Positions 54,724 to 63,508 of a DNA stretch of 64,000 nucleotides are shown piece by piece. The first letter of the stretch is position 1, and every line of letters begins with the position of its first letter. The position numbers were made by a program, and so were the translations under genes. The notes under the pieces were generated by a model. It saw only the letters and a program-made list of their open reading frames with translations. It ran no database searches and had not been told where the DNA came from. The DNA comes from Neogemmobacter tilapiae. GTDB lineage: Bacteria > Pseudomonadota > Alphaproteobacteria > Rhodobacterales > Rhodobacteraceae. Location: NCBI RefSeq assembly GCF_014652215.1, contig NZ_BMYJ01000001.1, forward strand, positions 310,001 through 374,000, written 5' to 3'.

Positions 54724-55485
54724 TCAGATCCACTCAAGATTGACGCGGGTTTTCGGATAGCGGGCGGCGATCGTCTCGCGCAAGGCGGCGAAGTCGGCAG
54801 CACGGTCGGGAATCTGGTATTCATGGGTTTCGGCGGCGGTCAGGCCGATGCGGTCCAACAAGCCATCGGCCAAAAGCCGCGGCAGGATTTCCAGTTCGGC
54901 CCCTTCGACATCGATCTTGACAAAGGGCACACTTGCACCTTTGTCCAACGCCTCGGCCAGAAAGGCTGGAAAATCAATCATCGGCACTTCCAGCACTTCT
55001 TGGCCCGATTGGCCGGTAGCACGGTGATCGGCATAGATCGAGTTTCCCTCGCCCGCATGGGACGGATCCCCATCCAGCGCCGAGGTGCGGTAAAAGCTTA
55101 CCTGACCGGCCTTGGCCCCCACCGCTACGGCATGCAGGATAACATTGGGCGCATCGGCAAATTTCTTTTGCAAGATCGACAGGGCGTGCGGATCCGGTTC
55201 AAACGCATGGACAGTCGCCCCGGTGGCCGCCAGAACTTCGGTCACTTTGCCGACATTCGCCCCACAGTCGAAAACCACATCGCCTGGTTTCAATGCGGCG
55301 CAGACCATTGCCAGAATCCCGTCAGAGTGCCCGCGCCGACGCGCATTCTGCGCCCGACGCTGCAATTTGGCGATCAGTTCTTGCTGGCTGGATATTCTGG
55401 CCTGCAAGCGAGCAATCTGCGCATCCTTTTTCTGCAACACTTCAGCGCGGCGCCCAACGCGCAAAAGGCGCGGCAGCAGTTTCAT
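54724..55485 (-). CDS. FkbM-family methyltransferase with N-terminal coiled coil
   Basis: A 253-residue SAM methyltransferase. Residues ~15-50 ('VLQKKDAQIARLQARISSQQELIAKLQRRAQ') form a coiled coil. The SAM motif is 'VVFDCGANVGKVTEVLAATGATVHAFEPDPHAL' and 'VPFVKIDVEGAELEILPRLLADG' is the FkbM signature. Such enzymes often O-methylate sugars or other small molecules; the acceptor here is unknown. ATG 55485 overlaps the stop of the preceding gene (ATGA), and glyS follows after 21 bases, so it is carried inside the glycyl-tRNA synthetase operon. Confidence 0.82.
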   Translation of the reverse strand: MKLLPRLLRVGRRAEVLQKKDAQIARLQARISSQQELIAKLQRRAQNARRRGHSDGILAMVCAALKPGDVVFDCGANVGKVTEVLAATGATVHAFEPDPHALSILQKKFADAPNVILHAVAVGAKAGQVSFYRTSALDGDPSHAGEGNSIYADHRATGQSGQEVLEVPMIDFPAFLAEALDKGASVPFVKIDVEGAELEILPRLLADGLLDRIGLTAAETHEYQIPDRAADFAALRETIAARYPKTRVNLEWI

Positions 55486-55952
55486 TCTGCGGCCCCGTTC
55501 AGTTGTTGCCAAGCAAAGGCCCGGCCGTCCTCCATCACGGCCACGACACGATCCACGCCGGGCCGGATATCAGCGACAGAAAGGAAGGCCACCGCGCGAC
55601 CCTGTTCCAAGGCCGTTCCGATTTCGCCAGCGTCAAAGCAATCAAACCAGGGCGGCGCGATCAGGGGTTCGGGCTTTTCATAGACCACATAGGTCTCGGT
55701 CAAAGTCGCCAGCGATGTGGGCGTGGTGAAACAGGCGCGAAACCGAATGGGCGAGCTTTCGCCATCGGTGCCGGTGACATCATTCACCAAAATAGCCTCG
55801 GGCTGGCCGCCCGTGACGGGCGTCAGCAGGATTTCGGCACCGGGGGTAAAGGCCACCGGTTCGTAATAGGCATAGACCTGCTGGTAATACATAAAGGCCC
55901 CGGCGGCCAACCCGGCACTGATCAAGAAAGCCCCCACCCATTTGCCATTCAC
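55482..55952 (-). CDS. Single-pass membrane protein (DUF6446-like)
   Basis: A 156-residue protein with one N-terminal helix ([29 protein letters not shown]) and a presumably periplasmic domain holding two Cys ('RACFTTP', '[11 protein letters not shown]') that could form a disulfide. It reads like the short Rhodobacterales proteins called DUF6446, whose role is unknown. The start is a GTG at 55952 overlapping the glyQ stop (GTGA). The longer open frame to 56099 is a shadow of glyQ. Its place in the glyQ-glyS operon is the only clue to function. Confidence 0.75.
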   Translation of the reverse strand: MNGKWVGAFLISAGLAAGAFMYYQQVYAYYEPVAFTPGAEILLTPVTGGQPEAILVNDVTGTDGESSPIRFRACFTTPTSLATLTETYVVYEKPEPLIAPPWFDCFDAGEIGTALEQGRAVAFLSVADIRPGVDRVVAVMEDGRAFAWQQLNGAAE

Positions 55953-56869
55953 GCGCTGGCCCCCGCTTCGGTTTGCACAAAGGCATCGGCACAGGCCTTG
56001 GCCAAAGCGCGGACCCGGCCGATATAGGCCTGCCGTTCGGTGACAGAAATCACGCCACGGGCATCGAGCAAGTTGAACAGGTGGCTGGCCTTGATGCATT
56101 GGTCATAGGCGGGATGCGCCATGATGATCGTGCGGCCAGCCTTGTCTGGCTGTTCAGCATTCAGAATGCGATGACATTCAGCCTCGGCATCTTTGAAATG
56201 TTGGAACAGCATCTCGGTATCGGCCTGATCGAAATTATGCCGCGAATATTCCTGCTCGGTCTGGCGGAAGATATCGCCATATTTCAAGGCGATGGCGCTG
56301 TCTGGGTCGTTAAATGGCATGTCCATCACATGGCCGGTGCCCAGCACATACATGGCCAGACGCTCCAACCCATAGGTCAGCTCGCCCGACACGGGTTTGC
56401 AGTCATGCCCGCCGACCTGCTGGAAATACGTAAATTGCGACACTTCCATCCCGTCGCACCAGACTTCCCAGCCCAGCCCCCACGCGCCCAAGGTCGGGCT
56501 TTCCCAATCGTCCTCGACGAAGCGGATGTCGTGCAGGTCGGTGTCGATGCCGATGGCCTTCAGCGAACCCAGATAAAGCTCCTGCAAATCCGGCGGCGAG
56601 GGTTTGATGATGACCTGATATTGATAATAGTGCTGCAAGCGGTTCGGGTTTTCACCATAGCGCCCATCGGTCGGCCGACGCGAGGGTTGAACGTAAGCCG
56701 CCGCCCAAGGCTTGTTGCCCAAAGAGCGCAGCGTGGTGGCCGGATGGAAGGTGCCCGCCCCCACTTCCATGTCGTAAGGTTGCAGGACTGCACAACCTTT
56801 TGATGCCCAATAGGTCATCAGACGCAGGATGATTTCCTGAAAACTGCGGGGTGTCGCGGCGGCAGTCAT
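55949..56869 (-). CDS. glyQ: Glycyl-tRNA synthetase alpha subunit
   Basis: A 306-residue class II catalytic subunit. '[42 protein letters not shown]' and '[34 protein letters not shown]' contain motifs 1-2; '[41 protein letters not shown]' and '[12 protein letters not shown]' follow. It forms the alpha2beta2 enzyme with GlyS, although two other genes separate them here. Confidence 0.97.
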   Translation of the reverse strand: MTAAATPRSFQEIILRLMTYWASKGCAVLQPYDMEVGAGTFHPATTLRSLGNKPWAAAYVQPSRRPTDGRYGENPNRLQHYYQYQVIIKPSPPDLQELYLGSLKAIGIDTDLHDIRFVEDDWESPTLGAWGLGWEVWCDGMEVSQFTYFQQVGGHDCKPVSGELTYGLERLAMYVLGTGHVMDMPFNDPDSAIALKYGDIFRQTEQEYSRHNFDQADTEMLFQHFKDAEAECHRILNAEQPDKAGRTIIMAHPAYDQCIKASHLFNLLDARGVISVTERQAYIGRVRALAKACADAFVQTEAGASA

Positions 56870-56989
56870 TGCAGAACCTCTTGAAAAGCGCCCCCTCCAT
56901 AGGCAGAAGGCGACAAAGGGTCAATGCGGGGTTCGTCAGGTTCCCGGCTTTGCCACGCCTGCGTGGGGCGGCGGATGGAAAGGGATTTC

Positions 56990-58756
56990 ATGGCGGTTCG
57001 GTTTTTTCTGGCAATTTGGGTGGCGCTGACTGTTCTGGTTCTGCCGGCTGAAACACGGGCGCAGACGGGCGATCAGGTCTGGATTCAGGTGGAGGCACTG
57101 CCGACGTTGGCCGAGGGCGAAGACCGGGCGCGGGCCTATGCGACGGCCTTTCCCGATGTGGTTGGCCATCGGCTGCGGTCGGGCTGGTATGGCATTCTTC
57201 TTGGGCCTTACAGCCGGGAACAAGCGGCGCTGCGTCTGTCCAGTCTGATTGCCGACCGGATGATCCCCGCCGACAGCTATCTGAACGATGGCGCAACCTT
57301 TGCGGAATCCTTCTGGCCGGTGGGCCTTGCCACGCCCGAGGCAACCGAAGGCGAACCCGCCGCCGCCCAATCCGAAGTGGACGAGCCTGAACTGCTTCAG
57401 CCTGAAAACCCCGGTCTGCCGCTGTTGCCCGACGAAACGGTGGAAGAGGCGCGTGACAGCGAAAAACTGCTGGAACGCCCGGCGCGTGAGGCGCTTCAGA
57501 CCGCCCTGCAATGGTTCGGCCATTACGATTCGTCGATTGATGGGGCGTTTGGGCCGGGTACGCGCGAATCTATGGCAGCGTGGCAGACCACGATGGGCTA
57601 TGATCCGACGGGTATCCTGACCACGGCACAAAGGGGCGAACTCCTGACCGCCTATAATGACGCCTTGGCCAAGCTGGGGCTGGAAAAGGTGACCGAGGCG
57701 GAATCGGGCATCGAAGTGACCCTGCCAATGGCGTTGATCCAGTTCGACCATTACGAACCGCCGTTCGTGCATTATGCCGAAAAGGATGGTTCCGGACTGC
57801 GGGTGATCCTGATCAGCCAGCCCGGCGATCAATCCTCGTTGAACGCGCTGTATGACACGTTGCAGACGCTATCGGTGATCCCATCGGATGGCCCGCGTGA
57901 ACGGCTGGAACGCAGCTTTACCATCAGTGGCTCAGCGCCGGGGCAAGAGGCTTATGCCTATGCCGCGCTGTCGGGCGGGCTGATCAAGGGTTACCTCTTG
58001 GTTTGGGATCCGGCCAAGGTGGCGGATATGCAGCGGGTCAAGGCGGCAGTGCAGACCAGCTTTAAACCCGTGGGGGATCGTGCGCTCGACCCAGGCCTTG
58101 TGCCGATGGAGGATGCACAGCGGCGCGGGCTGATGGCGGGTTTGGAAATCCGCCGTCCGAAACTGTCGCGCTCGGGCTTTTTCGTCGATGGGCAGGGGGC
58201 GGTGGTGACGACGGTGCAGGCCGTCGAGCAATGCAGCCGGATCACGCTGGACATGGAAACCGAGGCGACGGTGGCCGCGACGGATGCGACCCTTGGTTTG
58301 GCGGTGCTGAAGCCGGCCAAAGCGCTGTCGCCGCGCGCCGTAGGGGTCTTTGGGGCCACCGCGCGTGTCGGGGCCGAGGTGGCGCTGTCGGGCTATAGCT
58401 ACGAAGACCAACTGCCCGCACCGACGCTGACCTTCGGCACGCTGGAGGATGTGAAGGGTCTGGATGGGCAGGCAAACCTGAACCGCCTGGCGATTGAGGC
58501 TTTGCCGGGGGATGCGGGCGGGCCGGTGCTGGATCAGGCGGGTGCGGTGCTGGGTGTGATGCTGCCGCGTGCGGAAGGCGGAACCCGCCAACTGCCGTCC
58601 TCGGTGCAGCATATCGCGGCGGGTTCGGCCTTGGCCGGTTTGCTGACCCAAGCGGGCGTTGTGCCCCCTGCGGCAGAGGCGGGCGGTGCCCTGCCGCCGG
58701 AAGACCTGAGCCGCAAGGCATTGGGGATGACGGTTCTGGTCTCCTGCTGGGAATAG
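56990..58756 (+). CDS. Exported peptidoglycan-binding protein with degenerate trypsin-like domain
   Basis: A 588-residue exported protein. ATG 56990 gives a signal peptide (MAVRFFLAIWVALTVLVLP...TRA-Q). Parts in order: a SPOR-like region (about 25-105, 'VWIQVEALPTLAEGEDRARAYA'), a Pro/Glu linker, a PG_binding_1 domain (about 165-222, 'ALQWFGHYDSSIDGAFGPGTRESMAAWQ'), a middle domain, and a trypsin/S1C-like domain (about 390-570). In the last domain the catalytic positions look replaced: Gln410 for His ('TTVQAVEQC'), Gly436 for Asp ('ATLGLAVL') and Ala509 for Ser ('GDAGGPVLD'). It is probably an inactive, cell-wall-bound scaffold or sensor. Confidence 0.82.
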   Translation: MAVRFFLAIWVALTVLVLPAETRAQTGDQVWIQVEALPTLAEGEDRARAYATAFPDVVGHRLRSGWYGILLGPYSREQAALRLSSLIADRMIPADSYLNDGATFAESFWPVGLATPEATEGEPAAAQSEVDEPELLQPENPGLPLLPDETVEEARDSEKLLERPAREALQTALQWFGHYDSSIDGAFGPGTRESMAAWQTTMGYDPTGILTTAQRGELLTAYNDALAKLGLEKVTEAESGIEVTLPMALIQFDHYEPPFVHYAEKDGSGLRVILISQPGDQSSLNALYDTLQTLSVIPSDGPRERLERSFTISGSAPGQEAYAYAALSGGLIKGYLLVWDPAKVADMQRVKAAVQTSFKPVGDRALDPGLVPMEDAQRRGLMAGLEIRRPKLSRSGFFVDGQGAVVTTVQAVEQCSRITLDMETEATVAATDATLGLAVLKPAKALSPRAVGVFGATARVGAEVALSGYSYEDQLPAPTLTFGTLEDVKGLDGQANLNRLAIEALPGDAGGPVLDQAGAVLGVMLPRAEGGTRQLPSSVQHIAAGSALAGLLTQAGVVPPAAEAGGALPPEDLSRKALGMTVLVSCWE

Positions 58757-58760
58757 CAAA

Positions 58761-58808
58761 GTCGGGGTAAACCCCGACCTACCTTTCCGTAGGTTGGGAT
58801 TTACCCCG
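58761..58808. repeat. GTAGG-hairpin element, copy 3, as an inverted pair
   Basis: GTCGGGG-TAAA-CCCCGAC (58761-58778), then CTAC, is followed by a second, inverted copy. The 20-base arms 58763-58782 and 58789-58808 are complementary at 18 positions around CTTTCC. The first copy, read on the minus strand, starts GTAGGTCGGGG and supplies the TAG stop of the membrane-protein gene. The second copy lies inside the last codons of that gene. Confidence 0.7.
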
Positions 58809-59210
58809 CCCCCGCCACAGGGGCAGCGCGAACAGCGACAGAAAAGCGCTGTTCGCCAGCACGTTCCAAGCGCCACCGGCGGCGACGGATGCCGTGCAGT
58901 CCACCACGAACCAGACCGCCAATCCGCCGACGATGATCCGCCGTGCCAAGGCGCGGTCCTGCGCATAGTCGCGCCCCGACAGCTCCCACAGCATCCAGCC
59001 CATCCCGGCCATCAACCCGCCTGCAATGGCATACAAAAGCCGCGCCTCGCGCGTCGCCCCCTGTTCCATGCCATCCATCGGCCAAAGCAAAACATCCCCC
59101 AGCAGATGCGTCAGCCCCCCGGTCAGGGGATGCGCCCCCGCCGCGATCAGCAGGCCGAAACCGATGGTGGCTGCGCTGGCCGCCCTTAGCGCTTTTTGTT
59201 CATGGATCAT
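58779..59210 (-). CDS. Hypothetical four-helix membrane protein
   Basis: A 143-residue protein with about four hydrophobic helices (AATIGFGLLIAAGAHPLTG; LLYAIAGGLMAGMGWMLWEL; RIIVGGLAVWFVVDCTASVAAGG; NVLANSAFLSLFALPLW). I do not recognise a named family. ATG 59210 has AGGAG 6 bases upstream; the longer open frame to 59294 is not used. The last codons and the TAG stop lie in repeat copy 3. It is divergent from the MmyB-type regulator gene (87 bp between), which might control it. Confidence 0.7.
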   Translation of the reverse strand: MIHEQKALRAASAATIGFGLLIAAGAHPLTGGLTHLLGDVLLWPMDGMEQGATREARLLYAIAGGLMAGMGWMLWELSGRDYAQDRALARRIIVGGLAVWFVVDCTASVAAGGAWNVLANSAFLSLFALPLWRGRGKSQPTER

Positions 59211-59297
59211 TTCATTCTCCTGTCTTGCCCAGCCCGTATTGGCCCCGGACAGAGGCAAAACAATTCCTTGGCAGGTAAGTGAAAACGGATTCACCCC

Positions 59298-60101
59298 ATG
59301 TTAAAGAAGCCCATGACCGAATTCGGACCCGCCCTCAAAGCCTGGCGACAGGCCCGCCGCCAAAGCCAGATGGATCTGGCCCATGCGGCAGGCGTATCCC
59401 CCCGCCATCTGGCTTTCCTTGAAACCGGACGCGCCCGGCCTTCGCGCGGTATGGTCCTGCGCTTGGCCCAGACGCTGACCCTGCCCCATCCCGGCCTGAA
59501 TGCGCTTTTGTCCAGCGCCGGTTTCGCCCCGCATTTCCCCGCCCTGCCCCTGACCGATCAGGCGATGACGCAGGCGCGCGTGGCGCTCGATTGGATGATA
59601 ACCCGCCACGCCCCCTATCCGGCGCTGATCCTGGATCGTGTCTGGACCATCACCGCGCTGAACGCACCGGCACAGGCCCTGTTCGGCCCCGCCGGTTTCG
59701 CCGCTGGTTCCAGCCTGCTGGATGCAGCCCATCCCGACCGCTTGCAAGCCTTGGTCGAAAATTGGGTCGAGGTGGGCCACCACGCCCTGCTTCGCCTGCG
59801 CGCTGAAAGCGCTGCTGCGGGGGGCATTCCCGAACTGGACCGGGCCGCGGCACAACTGGCCCAAGTGTCCGAGATTGCCCGTTTCCTGCCCCCGGCCCCG
59901 GTGACGGTCCTCATACCCACAATCTATCGCACGCCATCCGGACCCTTGGCCCTGTTCTCCACCTTTGCCAGCTTTGGCAGCCCCGCCGAAGTGGGGTTGG
60001 AAGGCTTGCGTGTGGAACTCATGTTCCCCGCCGACAAGGCGGCGGAAGATTTCCTTGGCAGGCTGGCCGAAGATGGGCAGATTGCGCATTCGCAGCCATG
60101 A
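59298..60101 (+). CDS. XRE-family regulator with MmyB-like ligand domain
   Basis: A 267-residue regulator. 'FGPALKAWRQARRQSQMDLAHAAGVSPRHLAFLETGRARPSRGMVLRLAQTL' is the helix-turn-helix. From about residue 90 a PAS-like MmyB ligand-binding domain follows ('RHAPYPALILDRVWTITALNAPAQALFGP', 'LFSTFASFGSPAEVGLEGLRVELMFPAD'). MmyB-type proteins are thought to bind fatty-acid-like ligands. Two starts are possible (59298 and 59313). It overlaps the next gene by 4 bases (ATGA at 60098). Confidence 0.88.
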   Translation: MLKKPMTEFGPALKAWRQARRQSQMDLAHAAGVSPRHLAFLETGRARPSRGMVLRLAQTLTLPHPGLNALLSSAGFAPHFPALPLTDQAMTQARVALDWMITRHAPYPALILDRVWTITALNAPAQALFGPAGFAAGSSLLDAAHPDRLQALVENWVEVGHHALLRLRAESAAAGGIPELDRAAAQLAQVSEIARFLPPAPVTVLIPTIYRTPSGPLALFSTFASFGSPAEVGLEGLRVELMFPADKAAEDFLGRLAEDGQIAHSQP

Positions 60102-60811
60102 CCGGACAAATGCCCTATACCCAGCTTGACCCCGACCGCATTCTTGCCACCGCCGTTACCCTGCGCCGCAGGGTGGCCTCGCGCTTTCCTGAACGCGGAC
60201 TCGCCAAGGTCGCGCAGGAAATTGTCACGCTTAGCCATCAGACCATCGACGAATCCCGCGACCTGACGCCGCCGCTTTGGTGGCTACGCGCCCTGATCGC
60301 CCTGATCATTCTGGGCGGTGCTTTCCTGTTCCTGTCCGTCGGCAGCGTCATTTCGCTGAACCAACTGGGCACATCCGCCATTCAATCGGTCGAAAGCATC
60401 GAGGCTGCGATCAACACCGCCCTGCTGGCCAGCCTTGGTCTGGCGGCGCTGATCCAGTTGGAATCGCGGATCAAACGGCGAAGGGTGGGCCGGGGCCTGC
60501 ACCGCCTTCGCGCCGTTATCCATGTCATTGACATGCACCAGTTGACGAAAGACCCCGTGGTTTTCACCAAGGGCTATCAGGCCACGGCCGAAAGCCCAGA
60601 ACGCGCCCTGTCGCAGGATGATCTGGCCCGTTATCTGGACTATTGTTCCGAACTGCTGGCCATCAAGGGCAAACTGGCCGCCCTTTACGCCCAAGCGGTG
60701 AATGACGATGGTGTGGCCCAAGCCGTGAATGACATCGAAACGCTGGGATCAAACCTGTCGCGCAAGATCTGGCAAAAGATCACCATGATCGAAGCCTTGA
60801 CCCACCGTTGA
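60098..60811 (+). CDS. Hypothetical membrane protein coupled to the MmyB-type regulator
   Basis: A 237-residue protein. Two hydrophobic helices (about residues 65-88, 'LWWLRALIALIILGGAFLFLSVG', and 105-123, 'AAINTALLASLGLAALIQL') separate an N-terminal basic/helical part from a C-terminal helical cytoplasmic domain ('LHRLRAVIHVIDMHQLTKDPVVF', 'LDYCSELLAIKGKLAALYAQAV'). No named family is recognised. Its ATG overlaps the regulator's stop, so the two are translated together and may form a unit. Confidence 0.75.
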   Translation: MTGQMPYTQLDPDRILATAVTLRRRVASRFPERGLAKVAQEIVTLSHQTIDESRDLTPPLWWLRALIALIILGGAFLFLSVGSVISLNQLGTSAIQSVESIEAAINTALLASLGLAALIQLESRIKRRRVGRGLHRLRAVIHVIDMHQLTKDPVVFTKGYQATAESPERALSQDDLARYLDYCSELLAIKGKLAALYAQAVNDDGVAQAVNDIETLGSNLSRKIWQKITMIEALTHR

Positions 60812-60899
60812 CGGAACCGCGCGTCCTAATGCCGCGAATGGCCTTGCGCTTGGGCCTGCCCGGACTAAGACGGGGATAGGCAATCCGAAAGGCGAACCC

Positions 60900-62933
60900 G
60901 TGACTGATGCTTTGGTGATCTTTACCCCCTCGGGCAAACGCGGCCGCTTTCCGCTGGGCACCCCGGTTCTGACGGCGGCGCGGCATTTGGGGGTCGATCT
61001 TGATTCCGTCTGTGGCGGGCGGGGCATTTGTTCGAAATGTCAGATCACGCCGGGCTATGGCGAATTTCCCAAACATGGCGTGCATGTCGGCGCCGATGCC
61101 CTGTCGGAATGGAACGCGGTCGAGGATCGTTACAACCGCATCCGGGGGCTGGCCGATGGCCGCCGTCTGGGTTGTCAGGCCAAGGTCATGGGTGATGTCG
61201 TCATCGACGTGCCGCCGGAAAGTCAGGTCCACCGGCAGGTGATCCGCAAATCGGCCACCCAGCGCGACATGGTGATGGACCCGGCGACCCGCACCGTTTT
61301 GGTGCAAGTGGCCGAACCGGATATGGAAGAACCCTCGGGTGATTGGGAAAGGCTGACAGCGGCCTTGGCCGAACAATGGCAGGTGCCTGCGGCCACCATC
61401 GCCCTGCCCGTCCTATCCCGCTTGCAACCTGTTCTGCGCAAGGGTGAATGGCAGGCGACGGTGGTGCTGCACAAGGGCCATCATGACAGCGCCCACCGCG
61501 TGCTGGATATCTTTCCCGGCTATCACGAAGGCGGCCTTTACGGGCTGGCCATCGACCTTGGCTCGACCACCATCGCCGCCCATCTTTGCGATCTGCGCGA
61601 TGGGGCGGTCCTCGCCTCCTCCGGCCTGATGAACCCCCAAATCCGCTTTGGCGAGGATCTGATGAGCCGGGTTTCCTATGCGATGATGAATCCCGGCGGC
61701 GACCGTGAGATGACGAAAGCGGTGCGCGAAGCGATCAACAATCTGGCGCAAAGCATTGCGCAAGAAGCCGGAATTGATGCCGCCGCGATCTATGAATGCG
61801 TTTTCGTCTGCAATCCGGTGATGCACCATCTGCTCTTGGGCATTGATCCCGTCGAACTGGGCCAAGCGCCCTTTGCACTCGCGACCTCGGGTTCGATGGA
61901 CATCACGGCCCGCGATCTGGAGCTTTCGGCCATCAATGCCCAAGCGCAGGTTTATCTGCTGCCCTGCATCGCGGGCCATGTGGGGGCCGATTGCGCCGCC
62001 GTGGCCCTGTCGGAAGAGCCGCAGAAATCCAAGGATATGGTGCTGATTGTTGATGTCGGCACCAATGCCGAAATCCTGCTGGGGAATGAGGCGCGGGTTC
62101 TGGCCTGTTCCTCGCCCACAGGCCCGGCGTTCGAAGGCGCGCAGATCAGCTCGGGCCAGCGCGCGGCACCGGGGGCCATTGAACGGGTAGAGATTGACCC
62201 TGTCACCAAAGAACCGCGTTTCCGGGTGATCGGTTCCGACCTTTGGTCCGACGATCCGGGCTTTGCGGCAGCGACGGCCACGACGGGCATCACCGGCATC
62301 TGCGGGTCAGGCATCATCGAGGCCGTGGCCGAAATGCGCATGGCGGGCATCGTCGATGCGCGCGGGTTGATCGGATCGGCGGAACAGGTGGGCACCGAAC
62401 GGATGCTGCCGCACGGGCGCACCCATTCCTATCTGCTGCACGACGCGCGTGAGGCGGGCGGGCCGAAGATCATGGTCACACAGGGCGATATTCGGGCCAT
62501 CCAGCTTGCGAAATCGGCGCTTTATGCCGGGGCGCGGCTGCTGATGGATGAAATCGGGGTGGATAAGGTCGATAAGGTCATCCTTGCCGGGGCCTTTGGT
62601 GCGCATATCAGCCCGAAACATGCGATGGTGCTGGGCATGATCCCCGACGTGCCGCTGGATCATGTCCTTAGCGCCGGGAACGCCGCCGGGACGGGCGCAC
62701 GCATCGCGCTTTGCAATGTCGGGGCAAGGACGGAAATCGAAAGGGTCGTGGGCCAGATCCACAAGGTCGAAACCGCCATCGAGCCGCGCTTTCAGGAACA
62801 TTTTGTCAATGCCAATGCCATCCCCCATGCCGTCGATCCCTTCCCTGAACTGGGGCAGATCGTCACCCTACCCGACGTGAACTTTAACGACGGCGGTGGC
62901 GGTGAAGGCGGACGCCGCAGACGGCGTGGATGA
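60900..62933 (+). CDS. RACo-like ferredoxin/ASKHA protein (DUF4445, corrinoid activation type)
   Basis: A 677-residue protein. The N terminus is a [2Fe-2S] plant-type ferredoxin with Cys38, Cys44, Cys47 and Cys92 ('VCGGRGICSKC', 'RLGCQ'). From about residue 215 comes an ASKHA ATPase-like core ('GLAIDLGSTTIAAHLCDL', 'MVLIVDVGTNAEILLGN', 'ILAGAFGAHISPKHAMVLGM'), the DUF4445/RACo architecture. RACo/RamA proteins reductively reactivate Co(II) corrinoids of methyltransferases using ATP. The usual partners (MtaC/MtbC-type corrinoid protein, methyltransferase) are not in the window. It starts with GTG at 60900. The tail 'GGGGEGGRRRRRG' is basic and disordered. Confidence 0.85.
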   Translation: MTDALVIFTPSGKRGRFPLGTPVLTAARHLGVDLDSVCGGRGICSKCQITPGYGEFPKHGVHVGADALSEWNAVEDRYNRIRGLADGRRLGCQAKVMGDVVIDVPPESQVHRQVIRKSATQRDMVMDPATRTVLVQVAEPDMEEPSGDWERLTAALAEQWQVPAATIALPVLSRLQPVLRKGEWQATVVLHKGHHDSAHRVLDIFPGYHEGGLYGLAIDLGSTTIAAHLCDLRDGAVLASSGLMNPQIRFGEDLMSRVSYAMMNPGGDREMTKAVREAINNLAQSIAQEAGIDAAAIYECVFVCNPVMHHLLLGIDPVELGQAPFALATSGSMDITARDLELSAINAQAQVYLLPCIAGHVGADCAAVALSEEPQKSKDMVLIVDVGTNAEILLGNEARVLACSSPTGPAFEGAQISSGQRAAPGAIERVEIDPVTKEPRFRVIGSDLWSDDPGFAAATATTGITGICGSGIIEAVAEMRMAGIVDARGLIGSAEQVGTERMLPHGRTHSYLLHDAREAGGPKIMVTQGDIRAIQLAKSALYAGARLLMDEIGVDKVDKVILAGAFGAHISPKHAMVLGMIPDVPLDHVLSAGNAAGTGARIALCNVGARTEIERVVGQIHKVETAIEPRFQEHFVNANAIPHAVDPFPELGQIVTLPDVNFNDGGGGEGGRRRRRG

Positions 62934-62971
62934 GTGTTGCGTGAAACGATTTCGGGCGTTAGCTTTCCGGT

Positions 62972-63508
62972 ATGGATGATGCTTTCGCCCCGTTGCTCGC
63001 TAAAGTTGCCGCGCAGGACCGCGCCGCCTTTCGTGAACTTTACAAGACAGCTTCCTCGAAACTCTTTGGCGTCCTGATGCGTATGCTTGGTAATCGTACC
63101 GAGTGTGAGGATGCCTTGCAGGAAGTGTTTACCCGAATCTGGCTGCGTGCCGAACGCTATGATCCGTCCAAAGGCTCGGCCATTGGCTGGATGATTGCGA
63201 TCACCCGCAACCATGCCATTGATCGTCTGCGGGCCCGCCCCGTGGAAAGCGCCGACGAAGATGCGGTGCTGATGATGGCGGACCAGAAACCGGGGGCCGA
63301 AGCGGGCCTTATGGCAAAAGGCGAGGCACAGAGGATCGTGGATTGCATGAGCCAGCTAGAGGGTGACAAAGCCCGCGCTGTGCAGGGGGCCTATCTGAAC
63401 GGGCTGTCCTATCAGCAACTGGCCGATCGCTTTTCCGTGCCTCTGAACACCATGCGCACTTGGCTACGACGCAGTTTGTTGGCGTTGCGGGAGTGTATGG
63501 AGAAATGA
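62972..63508 (+). CDS. ECF-family RNA polymerase sigma factor
   Basis: A 178-residue sigma factor with only regions 2 and 4. Region 2 is 'DRAAFRELYKTASSKLFGVLMRMLGNRTECEDALQEVFTRIWLRAERYDPSKGSAIGWMIAITRNHAIDRLRAR' and region 4 'QGAYLNGLSYQQLADRFSVPLNTMRTWLRRSLLALRECM'. The next gene, overlapping by 4 bases (ATGA at 63505), encodes an RskA-type anti-sigma factor, so release from it likely activates this sigma. The signal and regulon are unknown. No clear ECF promoter is seen in the short upstream spacer. Confidence 0.92.
   Translation: MDDAFAPLLAKVAAQDRAAFRELYKTASSKLFGVLMRMLGNRTECEDALQEVFTRIWLRAERYDPSKGSAIGWMIAITRNHAIDRLRARPVESADEDAVLMMADQKPGAEAGLMAKGEAQRIVDCMSQLEGDKARAVQGAYLNGLSYQQLADRFSVPLNTMRTWLRRSLLALRECMEK

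Noticed and set aside
62941-62971. An autoregulatory ECF promoter (GTGAAAC ... CGTT) before the sigma gene
   Set aside because: The distance between the two half-sites is about 9 bases, too short for an ECF promoter (normally about 16-17).
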